A stretch of 64,000 bases of DNA from positions 806,001-870,000 of the forward strand of contig NZ_JACAVQ010000001.1 in NCBI RefSeq assembly GCF_015354615.1, given 5' to 3'. Under the pieces are notes generated by a model. It was not told where the DNA came from. It saw only the letters and a program-made list of their open reading frames with translations, and did not search any database. The position numbers were made by a program, and so were the translations under genes. The first letter of the stretch is position 1. Each line of letters opens with the position of its first letter. This stretch comes from Aliidiomarina indica. GTDB taxonomy: Bacteria > Pseudomonadota > Gammaproteobacteria > Enterobacterales > Alteromonadaceae. This document shows, in pieces, positions 28,754 through 36,424 of this stretch.

Positions 28754-29317
28754 ATGAACTCACCGAAATCTAGAAAAAAAGCACGTAAATCCTTACACAT
28801 AAGTGACGAGGATCGCGCCCTTTTCCGTGACGCTATCGGTGATATTCAGCCCATTGAAGATGATCGCGTACAAAATAAGCCGGTAAAGCAAAGCGATGGA
28901 GCGGCTATTGCGCGTCGCCGCAATGCTCAAGCACAAGCACGGCTTACCGCCACAGATCCATTCTCCGATGATTTTTTGCCCGCATTACCGGAAGGCACCT
29001 TAGCTTGGGTTGCCGATAGCGATGCACCCTATCTTGCAAAACAATTACGCCGTGGCGACTTCGCCCCAGGTATGGTGCTCGATTTACATGGCTACACACG
29101 AATTAAGGCCCGCCGTGAAATCGTTGAGGCTATTCAAGTCTGTATGCATGAAGGATTAAACTGTTTAAATGTGATTCATGGGATTGGTCACGGCATCTTG
29201 CGCCAGCAAGTCCCCGCTTGGCTGATGCAACATCCCGATGTACGCGCCTTTCATCAGGCCCCCCTCGAATGGGGTGGTCAGGGCGCATTATTGGTGTTGT
29301 TGCGAGTGCCTGAGTAA
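28754..29317 (+). CDS. smrB: SmrB endonuclease, ribosome rescue factor
   Basis: A 187-residue protein with an N-terminal basic extension and a C-terminal Smr domain carrying DLHGYTRIKARREI (about 111-124) and HGIGHGILRQQVP. In E. coli SmrB cleaves mRNA at collided ribosomes, feeding them to tmRNA-SmpB. Here smpB is encoded 1.5 kb away, which is a fitting neighbour although not an operon. The gene is divergent from prmB. Confidence 0.92.
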   Translation: MNSPKSRKKARKSLHISDEDRALFRDAIGDIQPIEDDRVQNKPVKQSDGAAIARRRNAQAQARLTATDPFSDDFLPALPEGTLAWVADSDAPYLAKQLRRGDFAPGMVLDLHGYTRIKARREIVEAIQVCMHEGLNCLNVIHGIGHGILRQQVPAWLMQHPDVRAFHQAPLEWGGQGALLVLLRVPE

Positions 29318-29321
29318 CGGC

Positions 29322-29828
29322 TTACTTAAGCAAGCCATCAACACGTGCAGTCGGGGCTTGCAATGACTCTAAACGCCCTAACATCGCCAAGGGTTCAACA
29401 TCAATCACGGCAATGCCTGCGGTAGGAAACAAGGGAGGTTGTACCGAGGTATCTAAGTAACTTACCAAATAACAAACAAATGGCATGTGGGAAACCACTA
29501 ACACGGTTTCCGCAGGTTCGATTTGTAATCGCGCCAACAAAGCACCTGCAAACGCCTCAGGGTCACTCTCTGGAGTAACTTCAGATGAAATCTCGACCAC
29601 TTCAGCCGCAATTTCCGCTTCAACCTGTTGCCAGGTTTGCAGCGCGCGGATATAAGGACTCACGATCACTAAATCGATTTTTGGGTAGTTGTGCTGAAGC
29701 CACTCTGTGACCCGCACCACTTCTTCACGACCCATGGCACTCAGTTCTCGTGCTTCATCCGCTTGTAGCTTGCCGTGCTCAAATTTCGAAGGCAGGGCAT
29801 CACCATGGCGCATCACAAACAACTTCAT
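29322..29828 (-). CDS. sixA: Phosphohistidine phosphatase SixA
   Basis: A 168-residue histidine-phosphatase-family protein. The catalytic RHG lies right at the N-terminus (MKLFVMRHGDA, residues 7-9) and the second catalytic His in VVSHMPFV. E. coli SixA removes phosphate from HPt domains such as ArcB or from the nitrogen PTS. It starts 3 nt after the ratB stop and converges with smrB with only 4 nt between them. Confidence 0.9.
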   Translation of the reverse strand: MKLFVMRHGDALPSKFEHGKLQADEARELSAMGREEVVRVTEWLQHNYPKIDLVIVSPYIRALQTWQQVEAEIAAEVVEISSEVTPESDPEAFAGALLARLQIEPAETVLVVSHMPFVCYLVSYLDTSVQPPLFPTAGIAVIDVEPLAMLGRLESLQAPTARVDGLLK

Positions 29829-29831
29829 ATC

Positions 29832-30209
29832 TTAAGACTCATCGCTCGTCGTGGGGTCCGTATCTGCTTCGCGTCGTTTTCGATCCGGCCGCCCACCAGT
29901 AACTTTGTCCGCACGGCCTTCAGCTTTTGCTTGCTCAGCACGGCGGCGTCGTATTTCTTTCGGATCAGCAATGAGGGGACGATATATTTCAATTCGATCG
30001 CCCTGCCGAGGTACATCCGTTAGCTTACAGGTTTTATTCCAAATACCAACGGCTTGTTTATCGAGATCGATTTCGGGAAAGTATTTCTTGATGCCAGACT
30101 GCTCTATGACTTGGGCAACAGTAAGCCCCTGAGCGACAGAAACACTCAGAATTTTCTGCTTTTCAGGAGTGCCATACACCACTTCAACATTAATCATGGT
30201 ATCAGTCAT
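29832..30209 (-). CDS. ratB: RnfH-family ubiquitin-like protein RatB
   Basis: 125 residues from ATG 30209 (a TTG at 30215 is also in frame). The beta-grasp core spans about 5-85 (INVEVVYGTPEKQKILSVSV, IWNKTCKLTDVPRQGDRIEIYRPL) and is followed by a basic tail rich in Arg/Lys/Asp. RnfH/RatB almost always follows ratA. Its biochemical role is not settled. The usual third neighbour BamE is absent, and sixA follows instead. Confidence 0.87.
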   Translation of the reverse strand: MTDTMINVEVVYGTPEKQKILSVSVAQGLTVAQVIEQSGIKKYFPEIDLDKQAVGIWNKTCKLTDVPRQGDRIEIYRPLIADPKEIRRRRAEQAKAEGRADKVTGGRPDRKRREADTDPTTSDES

Positions 30210-30215
30210 TCGCAA

Positions 30216-30668
30216 TTAGCCCGACGTTGTTGCATCCGTTCCGTAAACTTGCTTTGCGCGCTGCGCAAAAGCATCGACCATTCTTAAGGTTACTTCATTA
30301 AATACTTTTGCGAAGGCAAAATGGAGCAATTTACTCGAAAATTCAAACTGCAGCTCCAACGTAACCTTGCACGCGCCAGGCGCCAACTCCTTAAATGTCC
30401 AACCGCCGGTTAAGCGTTTGAACGGGCCTTGCACCAGCTCCATATCAATACGGTGCTCGCTCACTAAGGTGTTTTTCGTGGTAAACGCATGCCGAATGCC
30501 CGCTTTGCTAATGGATAGCTCGGCAATCATGTGCTGCTCAGATTCTTCAAGAATGCGCGCAGCAACACACCCGGGAACAAACTCCGGATAGGCGGCAACA
30601 TCATTGACTAAATCAAACATCTGTCGACAGCTATAGGAAACTAAGGCGCTGCGTTCTATTTGTGGCAT
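30216..30668 (-). CDS. ratA: START-domain protein RatA (COQ10-like)
   Basis: This 150-residue polyketide-cyclase/START-like protein begins MPQIERSALVSYS, with FDLVNDVAAYPEFVPGCVAARI near the N-terminus. The family has two readings: a ubiquinone-binding COQ10 homologue, or a factor that blocks 70S ribosome association (E. coli RatA). The sequence does not separate them. It is coupled to ratB and divergent from smpB. Confidence 0.9.
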   Translation of the reverse strand: MPQIERSALVSYSCRQMFDLVNDVAAYPEFVPGCVAARILEESEQHMIAELSISKAGIRHAFTTKNTLVSEHRIDMELVQGPFKRLTGGWTFKELAPGACKVTLELQFEFSSKLLHFAFAKVFNEVTLRMVDAFAQRAKQVYGTDATTSG

Positions 30669-30785
30669 CGGGCAACTACTCTTTTCGGTCGAAAGTTTGC
30701 GTCTGTGGAAAAGTGCCGCATTCTAACCTTTCTAGGCTTTCCCTGCATCTTTTGTGATTTTTCTTTTCTGTGCGCTACTGATGCG

Positions 30786-30791
30786 TATAAT
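30786..30791 (+). promoter_or_regulatory. Consensus -10 box directly before smpB
   Basis: A perfect TATAAT ends 7 nt before the smpB ATG, which would put the transcription start at or within a base or two of the start codon. No good -35 is visible at the usual distance. Confidence 0.4.
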
Positions 30792-30798
30792 ACGCGCC

Positions 30799-31272
30799 AT
30801 GAAAGCAAAAAAGAAACTGCCAAGCACAATCGCACTCAACAAAAAAGCCCGTCATGAATACTTCCTCGAAGATAAGTTCGAGGCAGGCGTGCAGCTTGAA
30901 GGTTGGGAAGTGAAAAGTATTCGATCAGGAAAGGTAAATATTTCTGACAGTTACGTGATCATCCGAAATGGTGAGGCCTACCTGCTTGGGGCCCAAGTTC
31001 AGCCATTGAATCAGGCCTCATCGCACGTGGTCTGCGACCCGGATCGCACACGCAAACTGCTATTAAAGAAGCGCGAACTCGATACCCTGATCGGTAAATC
31101 AGAACGCGAAGGCTACTCCATCGTGGCAACCGCCATGTACTGGAAAAAATGCTGGGTTAAACTGGAAATCTATCTTGCCAAAGGGAAGAAAGACCACGAC
31201 AAACGCGATACAGTAAAAGACCGCGAGTGGGCCCGCGAGAAAGAGCGCATGATGAAGCATAAGGTGCGTTAG
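30799..31272 (+). CDS. smpB: SsrA-binding protein SmpB
   Basis: A 157-residue partner of tmRNA in trans-translation. The family blocks are [51 protein letters not shown] and the basic tail [21 protein letters not shown]. The frame opens earlier at 30754, but homologues start at MKAKKKLPS. No SD precedes this ATG and a TATAAT box ends 7 nt upstream. No ssrA gene was recognised in the adjacent sequence. Confidence 0.94.
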   Translation: MKAKKKLPSTIALNKKARHEYFLEDKFEAGVQLEGWEVKSIRSGKVNISDSYVIIRNGEAYLLGAQVQPLNQASSHVVCDPDRTRKLLLKKRELDTLIGKSEREGYSIVATAMYWKKCWVKLEIYLAKGKKDHDKRDTVKDREWAREKERMMKHKVR

Positions 31273-31280
31273 ATTCGAGA

Positions 31281-32969
31281 TTAATCGGCATAGTTGCAGA
31301 TACATTCGCCAGAAACCTGCTGCCATGTCCCCTGCTCGCTGCAAAACCCCGATACCGAACAGCGCCAGTGGCTGAAGTGATAGTCTCTATTACAGTTGAT
31401 ACCACCAACGTCTTCGTTGCTCGCCATCATGCCAGCGTCGGTGAGCGGCAGCGTTATCAGGCCATTCGCTTCCGGGTTAGCCCCTTGAATTGCAAACATA
31501 AAGTTTGTGGCTTGGCACTGTAAAGGGGTGTGCCAATCGATATCCGCGCTAATAACCTGCTTTACACTCACGTTTTTGTCACTAGAAACGGCTATCGTGG
31601 CCACTTCACTTAGCCGTTCACCAGCACTCAAAAAACGCTCAAATGCGCACTGACCATGACCGCTTTGCGCAATATCAATAGTGTTTGGCACACAAGTCGC
31701 TTGCGTGGCCCAGTCTGCATCGATAGTCAGGCGACAACCGTGCAAACAAGTCCCTACATGAAACTCCACTCGCCCTTGAAATAAACCCTCCGCGGCAGTT
31801 TGCGTGCAATCGACACATTGAATCGAGGACAATTCCGGAATTTCGGCAGGTCGACACCAGCCATGACCATACCAGCAGGCGTCTAGTTGCTGGTATAAAC
31901 CAATGGCTGATTGAAGGTGTGTATCCAGCACATCACCCACTCCATGTTGCACATAGAGTTCACGGGCCGTTGTCATCGTCGATAGGAGGGCTTCAACCGT
32001 CTGCACATTAGAAGCGTCGCTTGCCAGGCTTATCAAGGCTTGTGATTGCCATTGTTCAGCATGAATCTCGTCCACGTTGGAGAAGTGCGATTGCAGGCTA
32101 TCTAGCTGCAGCGCGTGCGATGACAAATTTTGGCTTTCAAGCGACATTCCCTGCCACGCCTCGGCATCGGTTACTTGCGTCATTAATAGCCGTGTGTCGC
32201 CCTGCCCCCCTGTCATTTCATTGCTCTGCAGCTGCGCTTGCTGCCAAAACCTTGCCTGTAGCTGCTGCGCCACATCAACACCCATAAATACTCCACCGTT
32301 ACCCCGCAGCTCACCGATGGATCCATGATTGCCATGAAGTTGCGTGTTTGTCAGAGTGAGGGTAGCCACTGAATTTAATTCACTGAGGCTAGCCTGCGTT
32401 GCTGTCGCCTCTGCACCCTCACTTTGCCACCCTCTGCTCCAAATCTCGCCGGCAGCAACCATGCCTGCGTCAGTTATATGATGCCCACGCATGGCTAAAT
32501 CTGTCTGCATAACCGATGGTGCTGCACTGTGTAACGGCCATCGCATAAGGAATGGACTAGTAGCAAGGCTCTCGAGCGTGTCTGCAGTCGGCATTTGCAT
32601 ATCTAACCAAGGGCCTTGAGCAACCGTACCTGGTAAATTCGACTGTATTTTGTGACTGCGCTCGGCATTGGGCAAAAGCACACGAATGAGATACGACGGC
32701 GAATAACGAACCTCGACATCAAGCACGTACTCGCCTACATGAGTGAGACGGGTGAGCTCGTCACGATTTGGCCATATCCCATAGGTTTGGAAGTAATGAA
32801 CGGCGCTCAACCGCGTTCGATGCAATGTTTCTACTAAGGCTTCGCTATGCTGTTGCTGAATACGTTGATGGATAAATCCGATATACGCCAGCGCAGCCGT
32901 CATTATTGCCAACATGGCAATAATAATACTAATCAAGCCAAAGCCGCGTAGCTCTTTGCTACAACTCAT
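31281..32969 (-). CDS. Large prepilin-like protein, PilV-like tip adhesin candidate of the Tad-like locus
   Basis: 562 residues from ATG 32969, which overlaps the end of the TPR-lipoprotein gene by 11 nt. The N-terminus has a type IV prepilin pattern: short basic leader to Gly9, then FGLISIIIAMLAIM... as a hydrophobic helix. The usual Glu at +5 is Ser. Residues about 40-110 resemble a pilin head (SAVHYFQTYGIWP). A segment MQTDLAMRGHHITDAGMV near 155-172 recalls PilV minor pilins of conjugative pili. The last 195 residues hold 14 cysteines, enough for seven disulfides. It is the last gene of the cluster. Function as a pilus-tip adhesin is inferred. Confidence 0.65.
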   Translation of the reverse strand: MSCSKELRGFGLISIIIAMLAIMTAALAYIGFIHQRIQQQHSEALVETLHRTRLSAVHYFQTYGIWPNRDELTRLTHVGEYVLDVEVRYSPSYLIRVLLPNAERSHKIQSNLPGTVAQGPWLDMQMPTADTLESLATSPFLMRWPLHSAAPSVMQTDLAMRGHHITDAGMVAAGEIWSRGWQSEGAEATATQASLSELNSVATLTLTNTQLHGNHGSIGELRGNGGVFMGVDVAQQLQARFWQQAQLQSNEMTGGQGDTRLLMTQVTDAEAWQGMSLESQNLSSHALQLDSLQSHFSNVDEIHAEQWQSQALISLASDASNVQTVEALLSTMTTARELYVQHGVGDVLDTHLQSAIGLYQQLDACWYGHGWCRPAEIPELSSIQCVDCTQTAAEGLFQGRVEFHVGTCLHGCRLTIDADWATQATCVPNTIDIAQSGHGQCAFERFLSAGERLSEVATIAVSSDKNVSVKQVISADIDWHTPLQCQATNFMFAIQGANPEANGLITLPLTDAGMMASNEDVGGINCNRDYHFSHWRCSVSGFCSEQGTWQQVSGECICNYAD

Positions 32970-33411
32970 AGCTGACGGCGCCTTGGAGATTGAGTAGCCA
33001 TTCGAGCAATTCAGGCTGATGCAGAGGCCCTTGTTGCCGTGATTCAATCAAGGTTGCCGTGGCAATGCGAAGCTGGGTAATGGCTAGGTTATGCCACGCC
33101 AAAGCGTGATCTGGCGCGAGGTTGAGTGTATATTCATAAGCTCGCTGGGCGGCGCTAAAACGATGCTGCCGCAAATGTAAATTTCCAAGTAAAAACCAAC
33201 CTTCCGCGAATCGCGGTTCATGCTCCAGTAGTTGGTGCAGATAGGCCTCCGCCGATAAAAAATCACCGGCGTCATAAGCAAGTCGCGCCGCCCTCTCTAG
33301 GGTGTCGATAGGTTGCTGTGACGAGATAACTTTGTTTCCCGTGCTCGCACAACCTGCGAGGAAAAAGACACAAGCAATCAAACCACTCCATCGTAAAATA
33401 TTTAAGTTCAT
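32959..33411 (-). CDS. tadD: TPR lipoprotein, TadD-like
   Basis: About 150 residues. The frame opens at 33429 (ATGA overlap with the DUF192 gene), but AAAGGA before ATG 33411 makes that the better start. A lipobox FLAGC puts the lipid on Cys21. Three TPR-type helix pairs follow (AARLAYDAGDFLSAEAYL, WFLLGNLHLRQHRFSAAQRAY, ALAWHNLAITQL). TadD is the small TPR lipoprotein that pilots the Tad secretin. Assignment rests on fold and location. Confidence 0.72.
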   Translation of the reverse strand: MNLNILRWSGLIACVFFLAGCASTGNKVISSQQPIDTLERAARLAYDAGDFLSAEAYLHQLLEHEPRFAEGWFLLGNLHLRQHRFSAAQRAYEYTLNLAPDHALAWHNLAITQLRIATATLIESRQQGPLHQPELLEWLLNLQGAVSYEL

Positions 33412-33425
33412 CAGCATTCCTTTGC

Positions 33426-33767
33426 TCATTTACAGAAGTTAACGACCCGCGAAACCTCAAGTGCCACGTCAATGGCTGCACACTGGGCTGATGTTGCCTT
33501 CCCAGAAATTTCCAATACGCTTTGTGCTCCGCGACAAAAGACCACACGGTGAGGTGCCACTTGTAAATCCCTACGCAGCACCTCACCCTGAGCGTCGAGC
33601 CAAATCAATGTCAGCATTTCCTGCATCCCAAATGTGTGTACGCAGGCACAGGGATACAACCAAACCCCATGACATAGCCCTTTTCGATGCCATCCCCATA
33701 AACGTGCGTACCAAGTGCTCGCATAGAAAATTTGATATGGAGTGGTCGCCAACACTACAGGCCCCAA
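33426..33767 (-). CDS. DUF192-family protein inside the Tad-like operon
   Basis: 113 residues resembling DUF192: GLCHGVWLYPCACVHTFGMQEMLTLIWLDAQGEVLR followed by APHRVVFCRGAQSVLEI matches the family's CxSIHTFFM...FLD.DG pattern in spacing. It overlaps the tadC stop by 13 nt and the tadD frame by 4 nt. There is no evident signal peptide; it has six cysteines. The DUF192 role is unknown. Its fixed place between tadC and tadD suggests a part in pilus biogenesis. Confidence 0.6.
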   Translation of the reverse strand: MGPVVLATTPYQIFYASTWYARLWGWHRKGLCHGVWLYPCACVHTFGMQEMLTLIWLDAQGEVLRRDLQVAPHRVVFCRGAQSVLEISGKATSAQCAAIDVALEVSRVVNFCK

Positions 33768-34312
33768 ACTAATTTGGCGCCAAGTACAGCGCCAACCGGA
33801 ATAAGAGTTGCTGGAAAAATAAGAGCAACCAAGGGCATTAATAATTTTACAGGCAACTCTTGTGCCTTACGTTCCACGTTCTCTGCAATGTCGGCACGAA
33901 AACTATCCGCTTGCTGTGTCAATAAATCCACGATAGCGCCGCCTTGCTGTTGTGCTTGCAATAGAACGCCGACAAAGAGTGCTGTTTGCGGCCCCGGGAT
34001 GCGTTCACGAAATTGCTTGAGCGCATGTTCTAAAGACGTGCCCGAACGTATCTGGCGACAGATTCGTGCGAATTCCTGCCCTAAGGGCTGCGTCGGAAAA
34101 AACTCACCGATGCGTTGGAGCGCGGTTACCAGTCCGGCGCCTACGGCTAATTGGAGTGCGACTAGATCAAGACCCGTCGGTAACGCAAAATAAACCGATT
34201 CAATGTGCTGACGTTGCTGAACGCGAGCACGCTGATGCTGCATAAATGTCGTCAAGATCAAACAATAGCAGCTGGCCCCCACAAACACGGTCATCAGTAA
34301 CAGCGTCATCAT
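33755..34312 (-). CDS. tadC: Tad-type inner-membrane platform protein TadC
   Basis: 185 residues from ATG 34312, which overlaps the tadB stop as ATGA. The longer frame to 34444 lies wholly within tadB and is ignored. GspF/T2SSF-type membrane protein: TM at the N-terminus (MMTLLLMTVFVGASCYCLIL), cytoplasmic helical domain with FARICRQIRSGTSLEHALKQF and RAELA-like DIAENVERKAQELPVKLLMPL, then two C-terminal TM segments. It is shorter than typical TadC (about 290-320 residues). Confidence 0.78.
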   Translation of the reverse strand: MMTLLLMTVFVGASCYCLILTTFMQHQRARVQQRQHIESVYFALPTGLDLVALQLAVGAGLVTALQRIGEFFPTQPLGQEFARICRQIRSGTSLEHALKQFRERIPGPQTALFVGVLLQAQQQGGAIVDLLTQQADSFRADIAENVERKAQELPVKLLMPLVALIFPATLIPVGAVLGAKLVWGL

Positions 34313-35178
34313 AAAGGCACCGTAATTTTCACCAATCGGGCAATCCACCATTGGCCTAGAACTAGCAACAGCACTAATAAAAATATCAGCGCCCATCCAA
34401 CCGGGTGTTCCCGCAGCATGCTCATGGCATGACTTTCCATCCACGCGAACACAACCACCAAAAGGAGTGGCAGAAACGACATGACTTTGCCCTGTAATCG
34501 TCCTTGTGCGCTAATGCTTTCAATGCGCTGCTGCAAGCTCAGCTTCTTGCGCAAGCTTTGCGCACAACGGCGCAAAATTCTCGCTTGTTGTCCGCCAACT
34601 TGTTGGGTTAATTCCAGAGTAAGAATAACCCGTTGCACATCGCCATTTGGCATCCGTTGGTGCAAGCTCTGTAGAGCCAGCGGAATAGACTGTCCGAGGC
34701 GCAATTGCCGAACTACCAGTGAGAACTCCTGCCCTAACGGCGGCGGCATTTCACGGCTCACAAACTCAACACTGCGCTGTAAACTGGCACCCGTGGCCAC
34801 CGAATTGGCCAAGAGCATCAGCGCGTCGGGTAATTGCTTTAAAAATGTGTGCCGCCGGCTGCGGCGTAACCCATGCAGAAGCAACCCCGGCGTCACAGTA
34901 ACCAGCAGCAAGGCACCACAAATCCATCCCCAGTGCACATTTAGAACAAATAAAATGACCACAACACACAGGCTGGTGAGAAGCCATAGCGCCAGCAACT
35001 GCTGTAAAGGAATAAAGAGCCATAGCTCCGTAAGATTACGCTGTAGTTTTTGCACATATTCCTGCTGATAATCATGTTGAATACGCGCACTTAATAAAAT
35101 AAAACAATACACCCACGTGATAGCCGCAAGAGCAAACAATCCGGCAGTGAGCCATGCCAACACCGATTCAGGCAACAT
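34309..35178 (-). CDS. tadB: Tad-type inner-membrane platform protein TadB
   Basis: 289 residues from ATG 35178, overlapping the cpaF stop by 11 nt; GAGAG lies upstream. There is one N-terminal TM, a pair near 65-110, a T2SSF domain (LPDALMLLANSVATGASLQRSVEFV ... LRLGQSIPLALQSL ... LSLQQRIESISAQGRLQGKVMSFLPLLL) and two C-terminal TM helices. Together with TadC it forms the platform on which the ATPase acts. Confidence 0.88.
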   Translation of the reverse strand: MLPESVLAWLTAGLFALAAITWVYCFILLSARIQHDYQQEYVQKLQRNLTELWLFIPLQQLLALWLLTSLCVVVILFVLNVHWGWICGALLLVTVTPGLLLHGLRRSRRHTFLKQLPDALMLLANSVATGASLQRSVEFVSREMPPPLGQEFSLVVRQLRLGQSIPLALQSLHQRMPNGDVQRVILTLELTQQVGGQQARILRRCAQSLRKKLSLQQRIESISAQGRLQGKVMSFLPLLLVVVFAWMESHAMSMLREHPVGWALIFLLVLLLVLGQWWIARLVKITVPL

Positions 35179-36424
35179 CGCAGGGCTCTCGCGCATCTTC
35201 AATCGCGAGCATTCGTTGTAATTGCTGGCGTTGTTCTAGGTTGAGTTCTTTTGCGAAATTCGGCATTTCGCCACTGAACTCATACCGATTTTGTCTTGGC
35301 TGATAGCAGACAATCTCCGATGTTTGAATCACATCACCGATCATGCCGGTGATCTCGGTAACACAGGTGACGCGACGCACACCATCTCCGGTGCGTTCAA
35401 TTTGCACAACAAACTGTATTGCCGACCTAATTTGTTGACGTATGGCTGCAATAGGTAATTCGAATCCGGCCATGAGAACCATGGTTTCCAAGCGCTGCAA
35501 TGCATCCCTGGGCGAATTTGCATGCAAGGTTGTCATCGATCCCGCATGCCCCGTATTCATTGCCTGCAGCATATCGAGGGCTTCACCGCCTCGACATTCC
35601 CCAATGATAATTCGATCGGGGCGCATGCGCAGAGCGTTCATCACCAGTTGTCGAATCGATATTGCCCCTATTCCCTCTTGATTTGCAGGACGTGACTCCA
35701 AGCGAACCCAGTGTTGCAAAGGAAGCAGAAGTTCAGCTGCATCTTCAATACTAATCACCCGAGTCTGGCTTGAGATCGACTGGGCAAGCGCATTCAGCAG
35801 GGTAGTCTTTCCGCTACCGGTGCCTCCGGAAAGCACGATATTTTGCTTATGCTGAACCGCCCATTGCAGCATTTGAGCTACTTCCGACGACATACTCTTG
35901 AGCGCTACAAGATCCGAAAGATCCCATTGTTGCTGATTAAATTTACGGATGGTAACGGTAGCACCGGACACTGCGAGCGGCGGAATAATTATATTGATTC
36001 GCGAGCCACAGGGGAGCCGCCCATCCACCATAGGACTGCTCTCATCCACTCGCTTTCCAAGCGGATGCAACATACGGTCAATCACCTGGCGCAATGCATG
36101 ATCGTCGGTAAACTCCGAGGGAATTTGTCGTACCTGTCCGGCCGATTCAACAAACACTCGCTCATAACCATTGATCATGATTTCCGATATCGAATTGTCT
36201 CTTAGAAGCGGTGAAATCGGTCCAAACCCTAACATTTGATCCAACACTTGCTGCACTAAATCCGCTGCCCCTGAGTGCCCGCCCATACGTTGTTCAATAA
36301 GCTGCGTAAAAAGCGTTGCAATTGCATCATCCGACATGCGCTCCAAGGAAATATGATGCTGCTGAATATGCTGATCAATGTGGGCTAACATCGCCGTTAA
36401 AATCGATTCAGAAGGTTCCATCAT
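35168..36424 (-). CDS. cpaF: Tad/CpaF-family secretion ATPase
   Basis: 418 residues from ATG 36424 (ATGA overlap with the secretin gene; the frame runs on to 36499). It is a type II/IV secretion ATPase of the TadA/CpaF branch. Visible are ISEIMINGYERVFVE, RVDESSPMVDGRLP, Walker A GGTGSGKTT (about 200-208), ISIEDAAELLL, the Walker B-like RPDRIIIGECRGGEALDMLQAMNTGH, and the histidine box TTLHAN. All key motifs are intact, so it should power pilus assembly. Confidence 0.93.
   Translation of the reverse strand: MMEPSESILTAMLAHIDQHIQQHHISLERMSDDAIATLFTQLIEQRMGGHSGAADLVQQVLDQMLGFGPISPLLRDNSISEIMINGYERVFVESAGQVRQIPSEFTDDHALRQVIDRMLHPLGKRVDESSPMVDGRLPCGSRINIIIPPLAVSGATVTIRKFNQQQWDLSDLVALKSMSSEVAQMLQWAVQHKQNIVLSGGTGSGKTTLLNALAQSISSQTRVISIEDAAELLLPLQHWVRLESRPANQEGIGAISIRQLVMNALRMRPDRIIIGECRGGEALDMLQAMNTGHAGSMTTLHANSPRDALQRLETMVLMAGFELPIAAIRQQIRSAIQFVVQIERTGDGVRRVTCVTEITGMIGDVIQTSEIVCYQPRQNRYEFSGEMPNFAKELNLEQRQQLQRMLAIEDAREPCDVA

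Noticed and set aside
31273-31280. Possible ssrA (tmRNA) next to smpB
   Set aside because: Only 8 bp separate smpB from the convergent pilus gene, and nothing like tmRNA was seen upstream either.
33755-34444. Extended TadC frame
   Set aside because: The first 44 codons overlap tadB in another frame and do not resemble TadC. ATG 34312 overlaps the tadB stop as ATGA.
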